64,000 bases of DNA from an uncultured Winogradskyella sp. (GTDB lineage: Bacteria > Bacteroidota > Bacteroidia > Flavobacteriales > Flavobacteriaceae), in NCBI RefSeq assembly GCF_947498005.1, contig NZ_CANMIW010000002.1, positions 62,001 through 126,000 on the forward strand, written 5' to 3'. Position 1 is the first letter of the stretch, and each line of letters starts with the position of its first letter. Positions 26,945 through 36,047 of this stretch are shown piece by piece. The notes below the pieces were generated by a model. It did not search any database. It was not told the DNA's origin and was given only the letters and a program-made list of their open reading frames with translations. The position numbers and the translations under genes are program-made.

Positions 26945-27844
26945 ATGAAGAAATTACCATTTAAAATTGCATTACTGTTAACAGTCTTTTTTACGAGTTT
27001 CAATGCATTTGCTCAAGATTTTCAAGGCAAGGCGTATTACCAATCTAAAACCACTATGGATATGGAAGGTATTGGTGGGCCAGACGCAAGTCCGGAACGT
27101 AAAAAGCAAATTGCCGAACGTATGAAAAGCTTTTTAGAAAAAGAATATGTCTTAACGTTCAACCAAGCGGAATCTATTTATAAAGAAGATGAGAAATTAG
27201 CAGCTCCAGGTGGAGGAAGAGGATTTGGAGGATTTGGTTCTAGTTTTACTGGTGGTCCAAAATATAAAAATGTTAAAACCAAAGAAGCTATTACGGACCA
27301 AGAATTTTTTGGTAAGAAGTTTTTAATTGTAGATGATTTAAAAAACTTAGAATGGAAAATGGGTACTGAGACAAAGCAAATTGGTCAGTACACATGTTTT
27401 AAAGCTACAGCAACTACAACATCTGATGCCTTTGATTTTAGTGCTTTTAGAAGACCAAGTAGAGGTAGTAATGAGAGAGAAGAAGGTAAAAAAGAAAAAG
27501 ATAGCACTAATAGTAAGAAAAAAGAAAAAGATAAGCCAGAAGCTAAGGAACCAAAAATTATCGAAGTAGTTGCTTGGTATTCTCCGCAGATACCTGTTAA
27601 CCAAGGGCCAGATGGTTATTGGGGTTTACCTGGATTAATATTAGAAGTTAATGCAGATCGTACTACTATTTTATGTACAAAAATTGTTTTAAATCCTGAA
27701 GAAAAGGAAGAGATTGAAAAGCCTAAAAAAGGAGATGAAGTTACACAAACAGAATACAACGAAATTGTAACAAAAAAGATGAAAGAGTTAAGAGAGTTAC
27801 GCGGAGGTCGAGGCGGACGAGGAGGAGGTCGAAGACGAAATTAA
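26945..27844 (+). CDS. GLPGLI family protein (second copy) with Arg/Gly-rich tail
   Basis: A 299-aa exported protein with a signal peptide ending AFAQ, paralogous to the preceding gene: both begin the mature part with DFQGxAxY, share the IGQYTCFKAT strand and the signature VAWYSPQIPVNQGPDGYWGLPGLILE. It also has a Lys/Glu-rich insert. Unlike copy 1 it contains a glycine-rich loop (PGGGRGFGGFGSSF) and ends in a basic RGGRGGRGGGRRRN tail, which could bind acidic surface polymers; that is speculation. The order GLPGLI-GLPGLI-barrel suggests a shared envelope function. No function is known. Confidence 0.9.
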   Translation: MKKLPFKIALLLTVFFTSFNAFAQDFQGKAYYQSKTTMDMEGIGGPDASPERKKQIAERMKSFLEKEYVLTFNQAESIYKEDEKLAAPGGGRGFGGFGSSFTGGPKYKNVKTKEAITDQEFFGKKFLIVDDLKNLEWKMGTETKQIGQYTCFKATATTTSDAFDFSAFRRPSRGSNEREEGKKEKDSTNSKKKEKDKPEAKEPKIIEVVAWYSPQIPVNQGPDGYWGLPGLILEVNADRTTILCTKIVLNPEEKEEIEKPKKGDEVTQTEYNEIVTKKMKELRELRGGRGGRGGGRRRN

Positions 27845-27942
27845 TTCGTCACTATCTTTTTTATGTACAACCACATTTATTATCAAATGTTAATGCGTTT
27901 GATAAGATTAAAAATTTAATATAACAATCACAACCAAATTAT

Positions 27943-30666
27943 ATGAAGAATGTTTTAGCGCTATTATGCCTATTAATAGCAAGTAGTTCCTTTGCCCAAA
28001 TTAAACTTCAGGGTGTTGTAAAGGATAGTATTGGTACACCTTTAGAACTCGCAAATGTTATCGCAATTAATAAAGATTCAAATACTTTAGAGTCTTATGG
28101 AATAACAGATTCTGCAGGTAAATATGTATTGTCTTTAAGTAAGAATACGTTATATAATATTCAAATTAGTTATATCGGCTTAAAATCTGTAGACGAAACC
28201 ATTCAAACTAAGGAAGACGATATTACTAAAAACTTTAATATGGTTTCTGATAATCAGTTAGATGCTGTTGAGATTACCTATGAAATGCCTGTAACCATAA
28301 AAGGAGATACATTAATCTATAATGCAGATTCTTTTAAAAACGGATCGGAACGGAAACTAGAAGATGTTTTGAAAAAATTACCTGGCGTTGAAATAAATGA
28401 TGATGGACAAGTTGAGGTAGAAGGAAAGGTTGTAGATAAATTAATGGTTAACGGAAAAGATTTCTTTGATGGCGACTCTAAATTGGCAACAAAAAACATT
28501 CCATCTAACGCTGTTGATAAAGTACAAGTATTACGAAATTACTCGGAAGTTGGTCAGTTAAGTGGTGTGCAGAATAACCAAGATAATGTAGCTATTAATA
28601 TTAAATTAAAAGAAGGTAAAGAAAACTTTTGGTTTGGTGATGTTACAGTAGGAGGAGGTGTAGCACCTTCACCAACAGATGAGCTTTACTTGGTGCAGCC
28701 TAAACTTTTTTACTACAGCCCTAAGTATAGTATCAATGTTATTGGTGATTTAAATAATACAGGAGAAGTAGCATTGACAGGAAGAGATTTAAGAAATTTT
28801 GGTGGTGGATTTAGAGCACCAAGCAGCAGTAGCGGAACAAGTATAAATCTTGGAGATAATGGGTTAAGAGGTTTAACTAACCTTGGTGATGCACAAAGTA
28901 TTGAGTCAAAATTAGGCGCTGTGAACTTTAGCTATGCACCAAATAAGGCATTAGACCTTAGTGGATTTATTATCTACAATGCCAATAGGTTAAAAACAAG
29001 ACAGGAGAGTTTTGTACGTTATACAGATTCGGATTTAGGAATTCCAGATGAAGAAACTGTTCAAACCGGACGAGAAGCAACCAATCAAGGCTTAGCGAAA
29101 CTAAGTGCTAGTTATAAACCAAACACGAATAATCAATTGAATTATGATATTCTTGGTCGTATTTCTGATGACTCTGAAATGAATAATGAATTTTCTACAG
29201 TAGTTGGTACAACCAATCAGTTAGATGAAGCGAAACCTTATAGTATTAATCAAAACGTTAACTACTATTACACCCTAAATGAAACTAATATTTTTGCTTT
29301 TGAAGCACAACATTTATTAAAAGATGAAGATCCATTTTACAATGTTATAGGTTTAAAAGATGAAGATGCTTTTGAAAATACAGCTAGTGCATTAGGATTA
29401 GATGTTAACCAGAATGACTATAATCTTAATCAAGAAAGACGAATAAAATCTAATCAATTAGATGCTAAATTAGATTACTATAATATCTTAAATTCTAAAA
29501 GTAATATCAATTTTACTTTAGGAACCATATTGAGTAATCAACAATTTGACTCTAATATATTTCAATTTTTAGATGATGGTACTTTCTTTGATCCAACAGC
29601 GACGTTAACAAATGATGGTGATTTGTTACGAAACGAAAATGATATAGAATATAATTTTAGTGATGTGTACTTAGGGCTTCATTACACCTTAAAAACAGGT
29701 AAGTTTACCATTACTCCTGGGTTTTCAGTACATGCATATGGAAATAAAAATACGCAGTTTGGAACAACTTACGAAGATAATTTCTTAAGATTACTTCCAG
29801 ATTTTGAAACAAGAATTCAGTTTAAAAAGAGTGAAAGTTTAACCCTAAGTTATAATATGCAAAACTCCTTTACAGATGTTACGAGTTTAGCCGAAGGGTT
29901 AGTATTAAATAATTACAATAGTATACAATATGGAGAACCAAATTTGCAAAATGCACTTTCTCATAACATCAGTCTGCGTTATTTTAGCTTTAACCTTTTT
30001 AATTACACTAATGTTTTTGCGTTCTTTAACTACAATAAAAATATAGATCAAATTAGATCACTTACAGATTTTGATAATGTTATTAGAACAAGCACTTATT
30101 TTAATTCTAATTTTGCAGATGAAAGTGTGTCAACCTTTGGGCGTATACAACGTACATTTGGAAAGTTAAGAGCTAGTTTAAGAGCTAACTTTAACTATAG
30201 TAAAATAAATCAATTTGTGCAGGATGAAAGATCGGTAAATGAGAGTTTTACTCAAAGTTATACGCCAGAATTGAGTACTAATTTTAGAGAGTGGCCAAAC
30301 GTCACTTTAAAATACCGTCATAGTATCAGTAATACAAATCAAGGAGGCGATGATATTAAATATACTACGAGTGCGCCATCTGTAGAGTTTGATGCTTACA
30401 TTTGGGATTCGTTAACGTTAAAAACAGATTACGCTTACACGAATCAAAAAAGTAATATTTCACCTTCAGAGTCTTACCAAACGTGGAATGCTAGTTTAGC
30501 GTATCGAAAAGATCAAGATGCTAAATGGGAATACCAAATTAAAGCAAGTAACCTTTTAAACATAGATTCTAACGTAAATAATGGGTCTAGTAATATTTCG
30601 GTTTACAGTTCTGAAACCTTTATTTTGCCAAGGTTTATTACTTTTAGATTGACTTATACTTTGTAA
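27943..30666 (+). CDS. TonB-dependent receptor-like outer-membrane barrel with carboxypeptidase-like N-terminal domain
   Basis: A 907-aa outer-membrane protein. A signal peptide (1-18, ending FAQ) is followed by a carboxypeptidase-regulatory-like domain (about 20-105: LQGVVKDSIGTPLELANV to YIGLKSVDETI). A plug-like region comes next (about 110-220: GDTLIYNADSF, LEDVLKKLPGVEI, VDKLMVNGKDFFDGD, VDKVQVL), then a beta-barrel of about 600 residues ending in an aromatic strand (FRLTYTL). This is the subset of TonB-type barrels usually paired with GLPGLI proteins. The cargo is unknown. It is the last gene of the cluster, followed by a strong terminator. An 8-bp inverted repeat (27880-27887 with 27898-27905) lies 38 bp before the ATG. 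Confidence 0.9.
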   Translation: MKNVLALLCLLIASSSFAQIKLQGVVKDSIGTPLELANVIAINKDSNTLESYGITDSAGKYVLSLSKNTLYNIQISYIGLKSVDETIQTKEDDITKNFNMVSDNQLDAVEITYEMPVTIKGDTLIYNADSFKNGSERKLEDVLKKLPGVEINDDGQVEVEGKVVDKLMVNGKDFFDGDSKLATKNIPSNAVDKVQVLRNYSEVGQLSGVQNNQDNVAINIKLKEGKENFWFGDVTVGGGVAPSPTDELYLVQPKLFYYSPKYSINVIGDLNNTGEVALTGRDLRNFGGGFRAPSSSSGTSINLGDNGLRGLTNLGDAQSIESKLGAVNFSYAPNKALDLSGFIIYNANRLKTRQESFVRYTDSDLGIPDEETVQTGREATNQGLAKLSASYKPNTNNQLNYDILGRISDDSEMNNEFSTVVGTTNQLDEAKPYSINQNVNYYYTLNETNIFAFEAQHLLKDEDPFYNVIGLKDEDAFENTASALGLDVNQNDYNLNQERRIKSNQLDAKLDYYNILNSKSNINFTLGTILSNQQFDSNIFQFLDDGTFFDPTATLTNDGDLLRNENDIEYNFSDVYLGLHYTLKTGKFTITPGFSVHAYGNKNTQFGTTYEDNFLRLLPDFETRIQFKKSESLTLSYNMQNSFTDVTSLAEGLVLNNYNSIQYGEPNLQNALSHNISLRYFSFNLFNYTNVFAFFNYNKNIDQIRSLTDFDNVIRTSTYFNSNFADESVSTFGRIQRTFGKLRASLRANFNYSKINQFVQDERSVNESFTQSYTPELSTNFREWPNVTLKYRHSISNTNQGGDDIKYTTSAPSVEFDAYIWDSLTLKTDYAYTNQKSNISPSESYQTWNASLAYRKDQDAKWEYQIKASNLLNIDSNVNNGSSNISVYSSETFILPRFITFRLTYTL

Positions 30667-30690
30667 ACATTTCAATTTTTAAAATTGAAA

Positions 30691-30727
30691 AACCTTCAAT
30701 TCATATATAGAATTGAAGGTTTTTTTA
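30691..30727 (+). terminator. Terminator of the GLPGLI-TonB cluster
   Basis: A 12-bp perfect stem (AACCTTCAATTC at 30691-30702 with GAATTGAAGGTT at 30710-30721), a 7-nt loop and a T-run. Confidence 0.9.
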
Positions 30728-30743
30728 TTTTTTTTATAGATTT

Positions 30744-32561
30744 TTAATAATCTCTCAAAACGTGTACAACACCATTTATAGTATGTTGAGTACCATCAAA
30801 AATTTCGAAATCTCCACTGAAATTAATATCTATATACTCACCAATAGCTCCAAGAGAAGTTAGGTTGTATGTAATATTGTCTGTAGAAGCCATGTTTAAA
30901 CACTCTCGAAGCGTAAAACCTGTGTCACTTCTGTCATTTGTATTATACCAATCTAAAAAGTCATAAGTCCCTTCATAATTTGAATCATTTAAAGCTCCAA
31001 ACATAAAAAAGCAAATATCATCTTGAACTGAATAATATGCAATTTTAAGTTCTGGATGAATATGATAAGAAGTTGACGGATTTATATCAAGAATAGCATT
31101 GAAATTACCTGTAAAAGAAACCAAATCTTCATTGTCAATTCTATATTGAATAAATTCTGTGATAGTATTACAGGCACTAATAGTTCCAATATTAGTTAAA
31201 GGTGTCGTAAACGTATAGTTGATATTATGCGTAGTTTGAAGATTTAAAAAATCACTACCTTTAATTTGGAATGTATTATCATCAGTACAACGTAATAAAT
31301 TAATTTCAAATGTACCATCATCAACAGTATTAGTGAATGTTTGATTTGCATAGAACAATTGTACATAGCCATCAGTTACCATATTGTCATTACAGGTGTT
31401 AAAGTTTCCGATAATAGATTCAACAACAATATCGTCATTTTCTGGTAAAGTAACTGTGATACTAGAATCTGAATTAAATGGCCCTATGATATCAGAAAAT
31501 AAAGTTTCATTATCACAAAGATCATAACTGTAAATATCTATTTCTAACGATTCTCCACTAGGTACCATTCCACAAAGCTCACCTTGGTTATTTATGTAGC
31601 CTGTACGAGCACCATAAGTAGCACTTGTAATAGTAACAGCAAGGTTACTTAATAAGTTGTTTTCAGTGTCTGTAGTTGTAACACACAGCGTAATAGTTTC
31701 AGCAGGAATATCCCAATTCCAAAAAGAGAAATGAGATACAGTACCAACATACATATTGCCTTGCAATGTGGCTTTACCTTCTTCTTTCCAATAGCCATTT
31801 ACTTCATCAAAATACCATAGCGGAATCGTAGTGGGTGCAATAGACATTAAACTGGCATCAACCGGTATTTTAATTTCAGAAGTTGAGCCTTCTGCTAAAT
31901 TTAATTCTTCTCCACCAGAACCTCTTAATTCTACAGCCAGCATTCCAAGAGTCTGTAACATGCGTTCCGCACCTTCTTCATTTTGAGCATATAACATACC
32001 AGGCATTTGTATCGTCATATCTTCATTTACAGGGTCTAAATGATGCATTACAATATCTACCGACCCAAAGTAAGCAGAGCCATCTTCTTCAATAAAATTA
32101 CCATCAAATCTTACCGAACTTCCATTTGCTAAAGATACAGTTTCACTATTACCACTATTTACTGTGCCAACGATGCTAGCCTCTAATAGCATAATTGTAA
32201 CTTTATTCGTTCCGTTAGATGGTATTATGCTGCGAGATCCATGAATATAGCCTATTTTATCTGCTTTTATGTAACCAAAACGTTCTTTTACATTGGCATC
32301 TTTAATTAAAAACACACCATTATTATCTGTAATAGCTGTGTCATTGCCTATAGTAATTGTAACACCTTCAATTGGGTTATTGTTAGTGTCAACTACGTTG
32401 CCTAGAAAATCTCTTGAAATGGTATTTCCAAAGTATTCAGAAAATGTATTTGGGATTATTTCTTGTTGATCTCCACCCGAATTTCCATCATCTTTTTCAC
32501 AAGAGTTAAATGAAAGACAAAATAATAGAAGAATTGTAAGTAAAACTTTGTTTGATTTCAT
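30744..32561 (-). CDS. Lipoprotein with carboxypeptidase-regulatory-like domain
   Basis: A 605-aa predicted lipoprotein with lipobox FNSC (Cys20). After a short Asp/Gly-rich linker, residues about 50-110 form a carboxypeptidase-regulatory-like (transthyretin-like) fold: LGNVVDTNNNPIEGVTITIG, TDNNGVFLIKD. A further region resembles ZU5/GAIN-type or Ig-like sandwiches (for example IPLWYFDEVNGYWKEEGKATL, which recurs in Bacteroidota surface lipoproteins). Then come TTDTENNLLSNLAVTI and Asn/Thr-rich C-terminal modules without catalytic motifs. It is probably surface exposed. It is transcribed alone between two terminators and its function is unknown. Confidence 0.8.
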   Translation of the reverse strand: MKSNKVLLTILLLFCLSFNSCEKDDGNSGGDQQEIIPNTFSEYFGNTISRDFLGNVVDTNNNPIEGVTITIGNDTAITDNNGVFLIKDANVKERFGYIKADKIGYIHGSRSIIPSNGTNKVTIMLLEASIVGTVNSGNSETVSLANGSSVRFDGNFIEEDGSAYFGSVDIVMHHLDPVNEDMTIQMPGMLYAQNEEGAERMLQTLGMLAVELRGSGGEELNLAEGSTSEIKIPVDASLMSIAPTTIPLWYFDEVNGYWKEEGKATLQGNMYVGTVSHFSFWNWDIPAETITLCVTTTDTENNLLSNLAVTITSATYGARTGYINNQGELCGMVPSGESLEIDIYSYDLCDNETLFSDIIGPFNSDSSITVTLPENDDIVVESIIGNFNTCNDNMVTDGYVQLFYANQTFTNTVDDGTFEINLLRCTDDNTFQIKGSDFLNLQTTHNINYTFTTPLTNIGTISACNTITEFIQYRIDNEDLVSFTGNFNAILDINPSTSYHIHPELKIAYYSVQDDICFFMFGALNDSNYEGTYDFLDWYNTNDRSDTGFTLRECLNMASTDNITYNLTSLGAIGEYIDINFSGDFEIFDGTQHTINGVVHVLRDY

Positions 32562-32630
32562 AGCTGATTATTTGTGGTTATATTCAATAGATGGAAAAAC
32601 CTTAAAATGGTTGCGTTTAAATTCTTACAA

Positions 32631-32664
32631 CAAAAAAAAACCTCATAAAATTAATTATGAGGTT
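32631..32664 (-). terminator. Terminator of hppA (minus strand)
   Basis: The stem AACCTCATAA (32639-32648) pairs with TTATGAGGTT (32655-32664). Read on the minus strand it is followed by a run of nine T, 31 bp beyond the hppA stop. Confidence 0.88.
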
Positions 32665-32695
32665 CTTTAAAAAAGTAAAATTATGTTGATGAGTA

Positions 32696-35113
32696 TTACT
32701 TAGAAATATCAATACTTTCTATAGTTCTTTTAGTCTTGCTATCAGAATTGTTTATAGATGTTTCAAAAGCAGCTAATTCTTTCTTTACCTCAGCTTCTGT
32801 ACCTTCAAAAATAATAGTTTCTACAATCTTTTTTCCATTCTTAATCGTAGAATAGTCAACAGTAGCTTTTGCTAAATCTTGTGAAGCAATAGCCATTTCT
32901 ATAGAAACGTCTTCTTCATTGCTAGCTAAACCAGTTTCTTCAGTGTGTCCTCCTAAAATAGGCGCAATTACTAAACCAATTAAACAGGTCAATTTAATTA
33001 AGATGTTCATTGATGGTCCTGAAGTATCTTTAAAAGGATCACCAACAGTATCACCTGTTACGGCAGCTTTATGTGCTTCAGAACCTTTGTAGGTCATTTC
33101 TCCATTGATTTCTACACCAGCTTCAAAAGATTTCTTTGCGTTATCCCAAGCACCACCAGCATTGTTTTGGAAAATTGCCCATAGTACACCAGAAACAGTT
33201 ACACCAGCCATATAGCCACCTAGCATTTCTGCAATGGCTAAAGAATCCATTCCAAAAATCATTGGAACAAAAGCGATAATTAAAGGAAAACCAATAGTTA
33301 ATAAACCAGGTAACATCATCTCTTTTAAAGATGCTTTAGTAGAGATCGCAACACATTTATCGTATTCTGGAGTACCAGTACCTTCCATAATTCCAGGAAT
33401 GTCTTTAAACTGACGACGTACTTCATGTACCATTTCCATGGCTGCTTTTCCTACAGCATTCATTGCTAAAGCAGAAAATACGACAGGTACCATTCCACCA
33501 ACGAATAACATAGCTAAAACGGGTGCTTTAAATATATTAATACCATCAATACCAGTAAATGTAACGTAAGCTGCAAATAAGGCTAAAGAGGTTAATGCTG
33601 CAGACGCAATGGCAAAACCTTTTCCTGTTGCTGCAGTGGTATTACCAACTGAGTCTAAAATATCTGTACGCTCTCTTACTATTGGTTCTTGTTCGCTCAT
33701 TTCTGCAATACCACCTGCATTATCAGATATTGGTCCAAATGCATCAATAGCTAATTGCATTGCTGTAGTTGCCATCATTGCTGAGGCAGCTAATGCTACA
33801 CCATAAAAACCAGCAAAGGCGTAAGATGCCCAAATTGCACCTGCAAATAAAAGAACAGAAGGGAAAGTAGAAATCATTCCTGTTGCTAAACCTGAAATAA
33901 TATTAGTACCAGCTCCTGTAGATGATTGTTGTACTATTTTTAAGATAGGACGTTTCCCTAATCCTGTATAATATTCCGTAACTGAAGAAATAACAGCGCC
34001 TACAAATAAACCAACTAAAGTAGCATAGAAAACTCGCATTGAAGAAATTTCAACTAAACCTTCACTAAAAAACTCCATTCGCATAGTTTCTGGTAACATA
34101 TATTTACATAAAGCAAAACAAGCTAAGGCTACTAATACTATAGATGTCCAGTTACCTTTATTTAAAGCTCCCATAACCTGAGACTCCTTAGCGTCATTAC
34201 TGCTTATTTTTACAAGCATAGTACCTATTATAGATATAATGATGCCTACACCAGCAATGACCATAGGTAACAAGATAGGACCAATACCACCAAATGCATC
34301 AGAAATAGCGCCTCCCATATCTTTAATAACATAGTTTCCTAAAACCATAGCTGCTAGTACTGTTGCTACGTAAGAACCAAACAAATCTGCTCCCATACCG
34401 GCTACATCACCAACATTGTCTCCTACATTATCTGCAATAGTTGCAGGATTTCGAGGATCATCTTCAGGAATTCCTGCTTCTACTTTACCTACTAAATCGG
34501 CACCAACATCTGCAGCTTTTGTGTAGATTCCACCACCAACTCTAGCGAATAAGGCAATAGATTCAGCACCTAATGAGAAACCAGCTAATGTTTCTAATAC
34601 AATTGTCATATCCATAGTGTTTGTCCAAACACCATCCATAAATACGTTGAAAAATATAATGAAGAATACGGTTAATCCTAATACAGCTAAACCAGCAACG
34701 CCAAGACCCATAACGGTTCCACCTCCAAAGGAAATTTTAAGTGCATTTGGTAAACTAGTACGTGCAGCTTGTGTAGTTCTTACGTTGGTTTTTGTAGCTA
34801 TTTTCATTCCTATATTGCCTGCAAATGCAGAAAAAACGGCTCCGAATATAAAAGCAATGACTATAAGCCAATGAGTTGTAGGAACTACATAAGATACAAT
34901 AGCAAGAAGTATACTTACTATAACAACAAAAATACCTAGTAATTTATACTCAGCATTTAAAAAGGCAAGAGCACCTTCATATATATGATCTGAGATTTCT
35001 TTCATTTTACCGTCACCAGCATCTTGCTTCATTACCCAAGATTGTTTAATTATCATATAAATTAAACCTAAAGCAGCCAAAGCTATTGGCATATAAATCA
35101 TCATTGAATCCAT
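32696..35113 (-). CDS. hppA: Membrane-bound ion-pumping pyrophosphatase, K+-dependent type
   Basis: An 805-aa integral membrane protein with about 16 hydrophobic segments that hydrolyses pyrophosphate and pumps H+ and/or Na+. Signature substrate-site motifs are present: [39 protein letters not shown] and, late in the protein, [15 protein letters not shown]. In [15 protein letters not shown] the position that decides cation dependence is Ala, as in K+-requiring enzymes, not Lys as in K+-independent ones. The last 80 residues are an extra acidic tail beyond the usual core. Whether it moves Na+ or H+ is not settled. Soluble ppa lies upstream in the same direction, but terminators separate the genes. 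Confidence 0.95.
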   Translation of the reverse strand: MDSMMIYMPIALAALGLIYMIIKQSWVMKQDAGDGKMKEISDHIYEGALAFLNAEYKLLGIFVVIVSILLAIVSYVVPTTHWLIVIAFIFGAVFSAFAGNIGMKIATKTNVRTTQAARTSLPNALKISFGGGTVMGLGVAGLAVLGLTVFFIIFFNVFMDGVWTNTMDMTIVLETLAGFSLGAESIALFARVGGGIYTKAADVGADLVGKVEAGIPEDDPRNPATIADNVGDNVGDVAGMGADLFGSYVATVLAAMVLGNYVIKDMGGAISDAFGGIGPILLPMVIAGVGIIISIIGTMLVKISSNDAKESQVMGALNKGNWTSIVLVALACFALCKYMLPETMRMEFFSEGLVEISSMRVFYATLVGLFVGAVISSVTEYYTGLGKRPILKIVQQSSTGAGTNIISGLATGMISTFPSVLLFAGAIWASYAFAGFYGVALAASAMMATTAMQLAIDAFGPISDNAGGIAEMSEQEPIVRERTDILDSVGNTTAATGKGFAIASAALTSLALFAAYVTFTGIDGINIFKAPVLAMLFVGGMVPVVFSALAMNAVGKAAMEMVHEVRRQFKDIPGIMEGTGTPEYDKCVAISTKASLKEMMLPGLLTIGFPLIIAFVPMIFGMDSLAIAEMLGGYMAGVTVSGVLWAIFQNNAGGAWDNAKKSFEAGVEINGEMTYKGSEAHKAAVTGDTVGDPFKDTSGPSMNILIKLTCLIGLVIAPILGGHTEETGLASNEEDVSIEMAIASQDLAKATVDYSTIKNGKKIVETIIFEGTEAEVKKELAAFETSINNSDSKTKRTIESIDISK

Positions 35114-35144
35114 ATATTTTTTATTTGATTAGTTTTTTGCTCGG

Positions 35145-35152
35145 CAAAAGTA
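35145..35152 (-). promoter_or_regulatory. Putative -7 promoter element for hppA
   Basis: TACTTTTG on the minus strand matches TAnnTTTG and predicts a start about 25 nt before the hppA ATG. No TTG sits at the -33 distance. It lies downstream of the hairpin at 35175-35210, so that hairpin would not be part of the hppA leader. Confidence 0.4.
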
Positions 35153-35174
35153 GTAAAATGAATCATATTTTACG

Positions 35175-35210
35175 AAAAAAGCAATATCAATTACTTGATA
35201 TTGCTTTTTT
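35175..35210. terminator. Strong hairpin with U-runs, second of two tandem terminators
   Basis: A 16-bp perfect stem (35175-35190 with 35195-35210, core GCAATATCAA) closes a TTAC tetraloop, with six A at one foot and six T at the other. On the minus strand it follows the ppa terminator and precedes the predicted hppA promoter, so it probably blocks residual read-through from ppa. On the plus strand no gene ends here. Confidence 0.7.
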
Positions 35211-35340
35211 ATTATTTAAAAGTTAAAAAATCTACGATTCCGAAAACGATGTAGTTGAGAAGTAAGATCAAATTATATATTTATAGTGAACTATTTTTTT
35301 AAACAAATGAAGAGATGGTAATAATTAATTCTACAAAAAA

Positions 35341-35373
35341 ATAACCCTCTTGCTTTTAAAGCAAAAGGGTTAT
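35341..35373 (-). terminator. Terminator of ppa
   Basis: The stem ATAACCCTCTTGCTTT pairs with AAAGCAAAAGGGTTAT with one mismatch, 22 bp past the ppa stop on the minus strand, followed on that strand by an AT-rich run including TTTTTTT just beyond. Confidence 0.75.
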
Positions 35374-35394
35374 TTTTATATAGCGTATATTTTT

Positions 35395-35922
35395 TTAAAT
35401 CGTAAAAGTACGTTTCTTTTTATGTTCACTATCATCATAACGTTTTACACATTCATGATAAATTTGAACCGCTTCTTTTGCATCTCCCCAATCACCAACA
35501 TCTACTTTCTTTTTTTCTAAATCTTTATATACTCTAAAGAAATGTTCAATCTCCTTTAATCGATGTGGATTTAAATCGCTTATGTCCTTATTATTACTCC
35601 AAATCGGGTCTGATACTGGTACACAGATTATTTTTTCATCTGGTCCTTTTTCATCCGTCATATGAAATACTCCAATTGGTCTAACTTCCATAACAACCAT
35701 TGGAAAAGTTGGTTGATGTCCTAAAACCAAAACATCTAAAGGATCACTATCTAGTGCTAAAGTTTCAGGTATAAATCCGTAATCTCCAGGATACATCATT
35801 GAAGAAAATAGCATACGGTCAAAACGAATTTTATGTAAAGTAAAATCGTATTCGTATTTATTACGGCTACCTTTTGGTATTTCAATTAATACATCAAATG
35901 TTATTTCTGGTGTTTCAGACAT
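35395..35922 (-). CDS. ppa: Soluble inorganic pyrophosphatase (family I)
   Basis: A 175-aa cytoplasmic family I pyrophosphatase that splits PPi into two phosphates, pulling biosynthetic reactions forward. The signature is LALDSDPLDVLVLG (usual consensus xDGDPxDVLV, here Ser for Gly), preceded by the substrate-binding KYEYD and YPGDYGFIPET and followed by PDEKIICVPVSDP. Length is standard. A near-perfect Bacteroidetes promoter lies upstream (35995-36025) and two hairpin terminators downstream, so it is a single-gene unit beside hppA. Confidence 0.95.
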   Translation of the reverse strand: MSETPEITFDVLIEIPKGSRNKYEYDFTLHKIRFDRMLFSSMMYPGDYGFIPETLALDSDPLDVLVLGHQPTFPMVVMEVRPIGVFHMTDEKGPDEKIICVPVSDPIWSNNKDISDLNPHRLKEIEHFFRVYKDLEKKKVDVGDWGDAKEAVQIYHECVKRYDDSEHKKKRTFTI

Positions 35923-35994
35923 GTTATATTTTTTTAATAATTTATATAAAGAATATCGTTGTAAAACTTGAGCCCGTTAGGTCTAAGTATACTG

Positions 35995-36025
35995 CAAATA
36001 TAGTATAATGCGTGCTTTTGCCAAA
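35995..36025 (-). promoter_or_regulatory. Promoter of ppa, Bacteroidetes consensus
   Basis: On the minus strand TTTG (TTG at 36024-36022), a spacer of exactly 19 bp and TATATTTG (36002-35995) match the Bacteroidetes housekeeping sigma consensus perfectly. This is the best promoter match I found in the window. Confidence 0.75.
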
Positions 36026-36047
36026 GGAATAAAGGCTTAATGAAAGT

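Noticed and set aside
35175..35210. Leader attenuator of hppA
   Set aside because: The only promoter-like element for hppA (35145-35152) lies downstream of the hairpin, and no leader frame was found. It is better read as a second terminator behind ppa.
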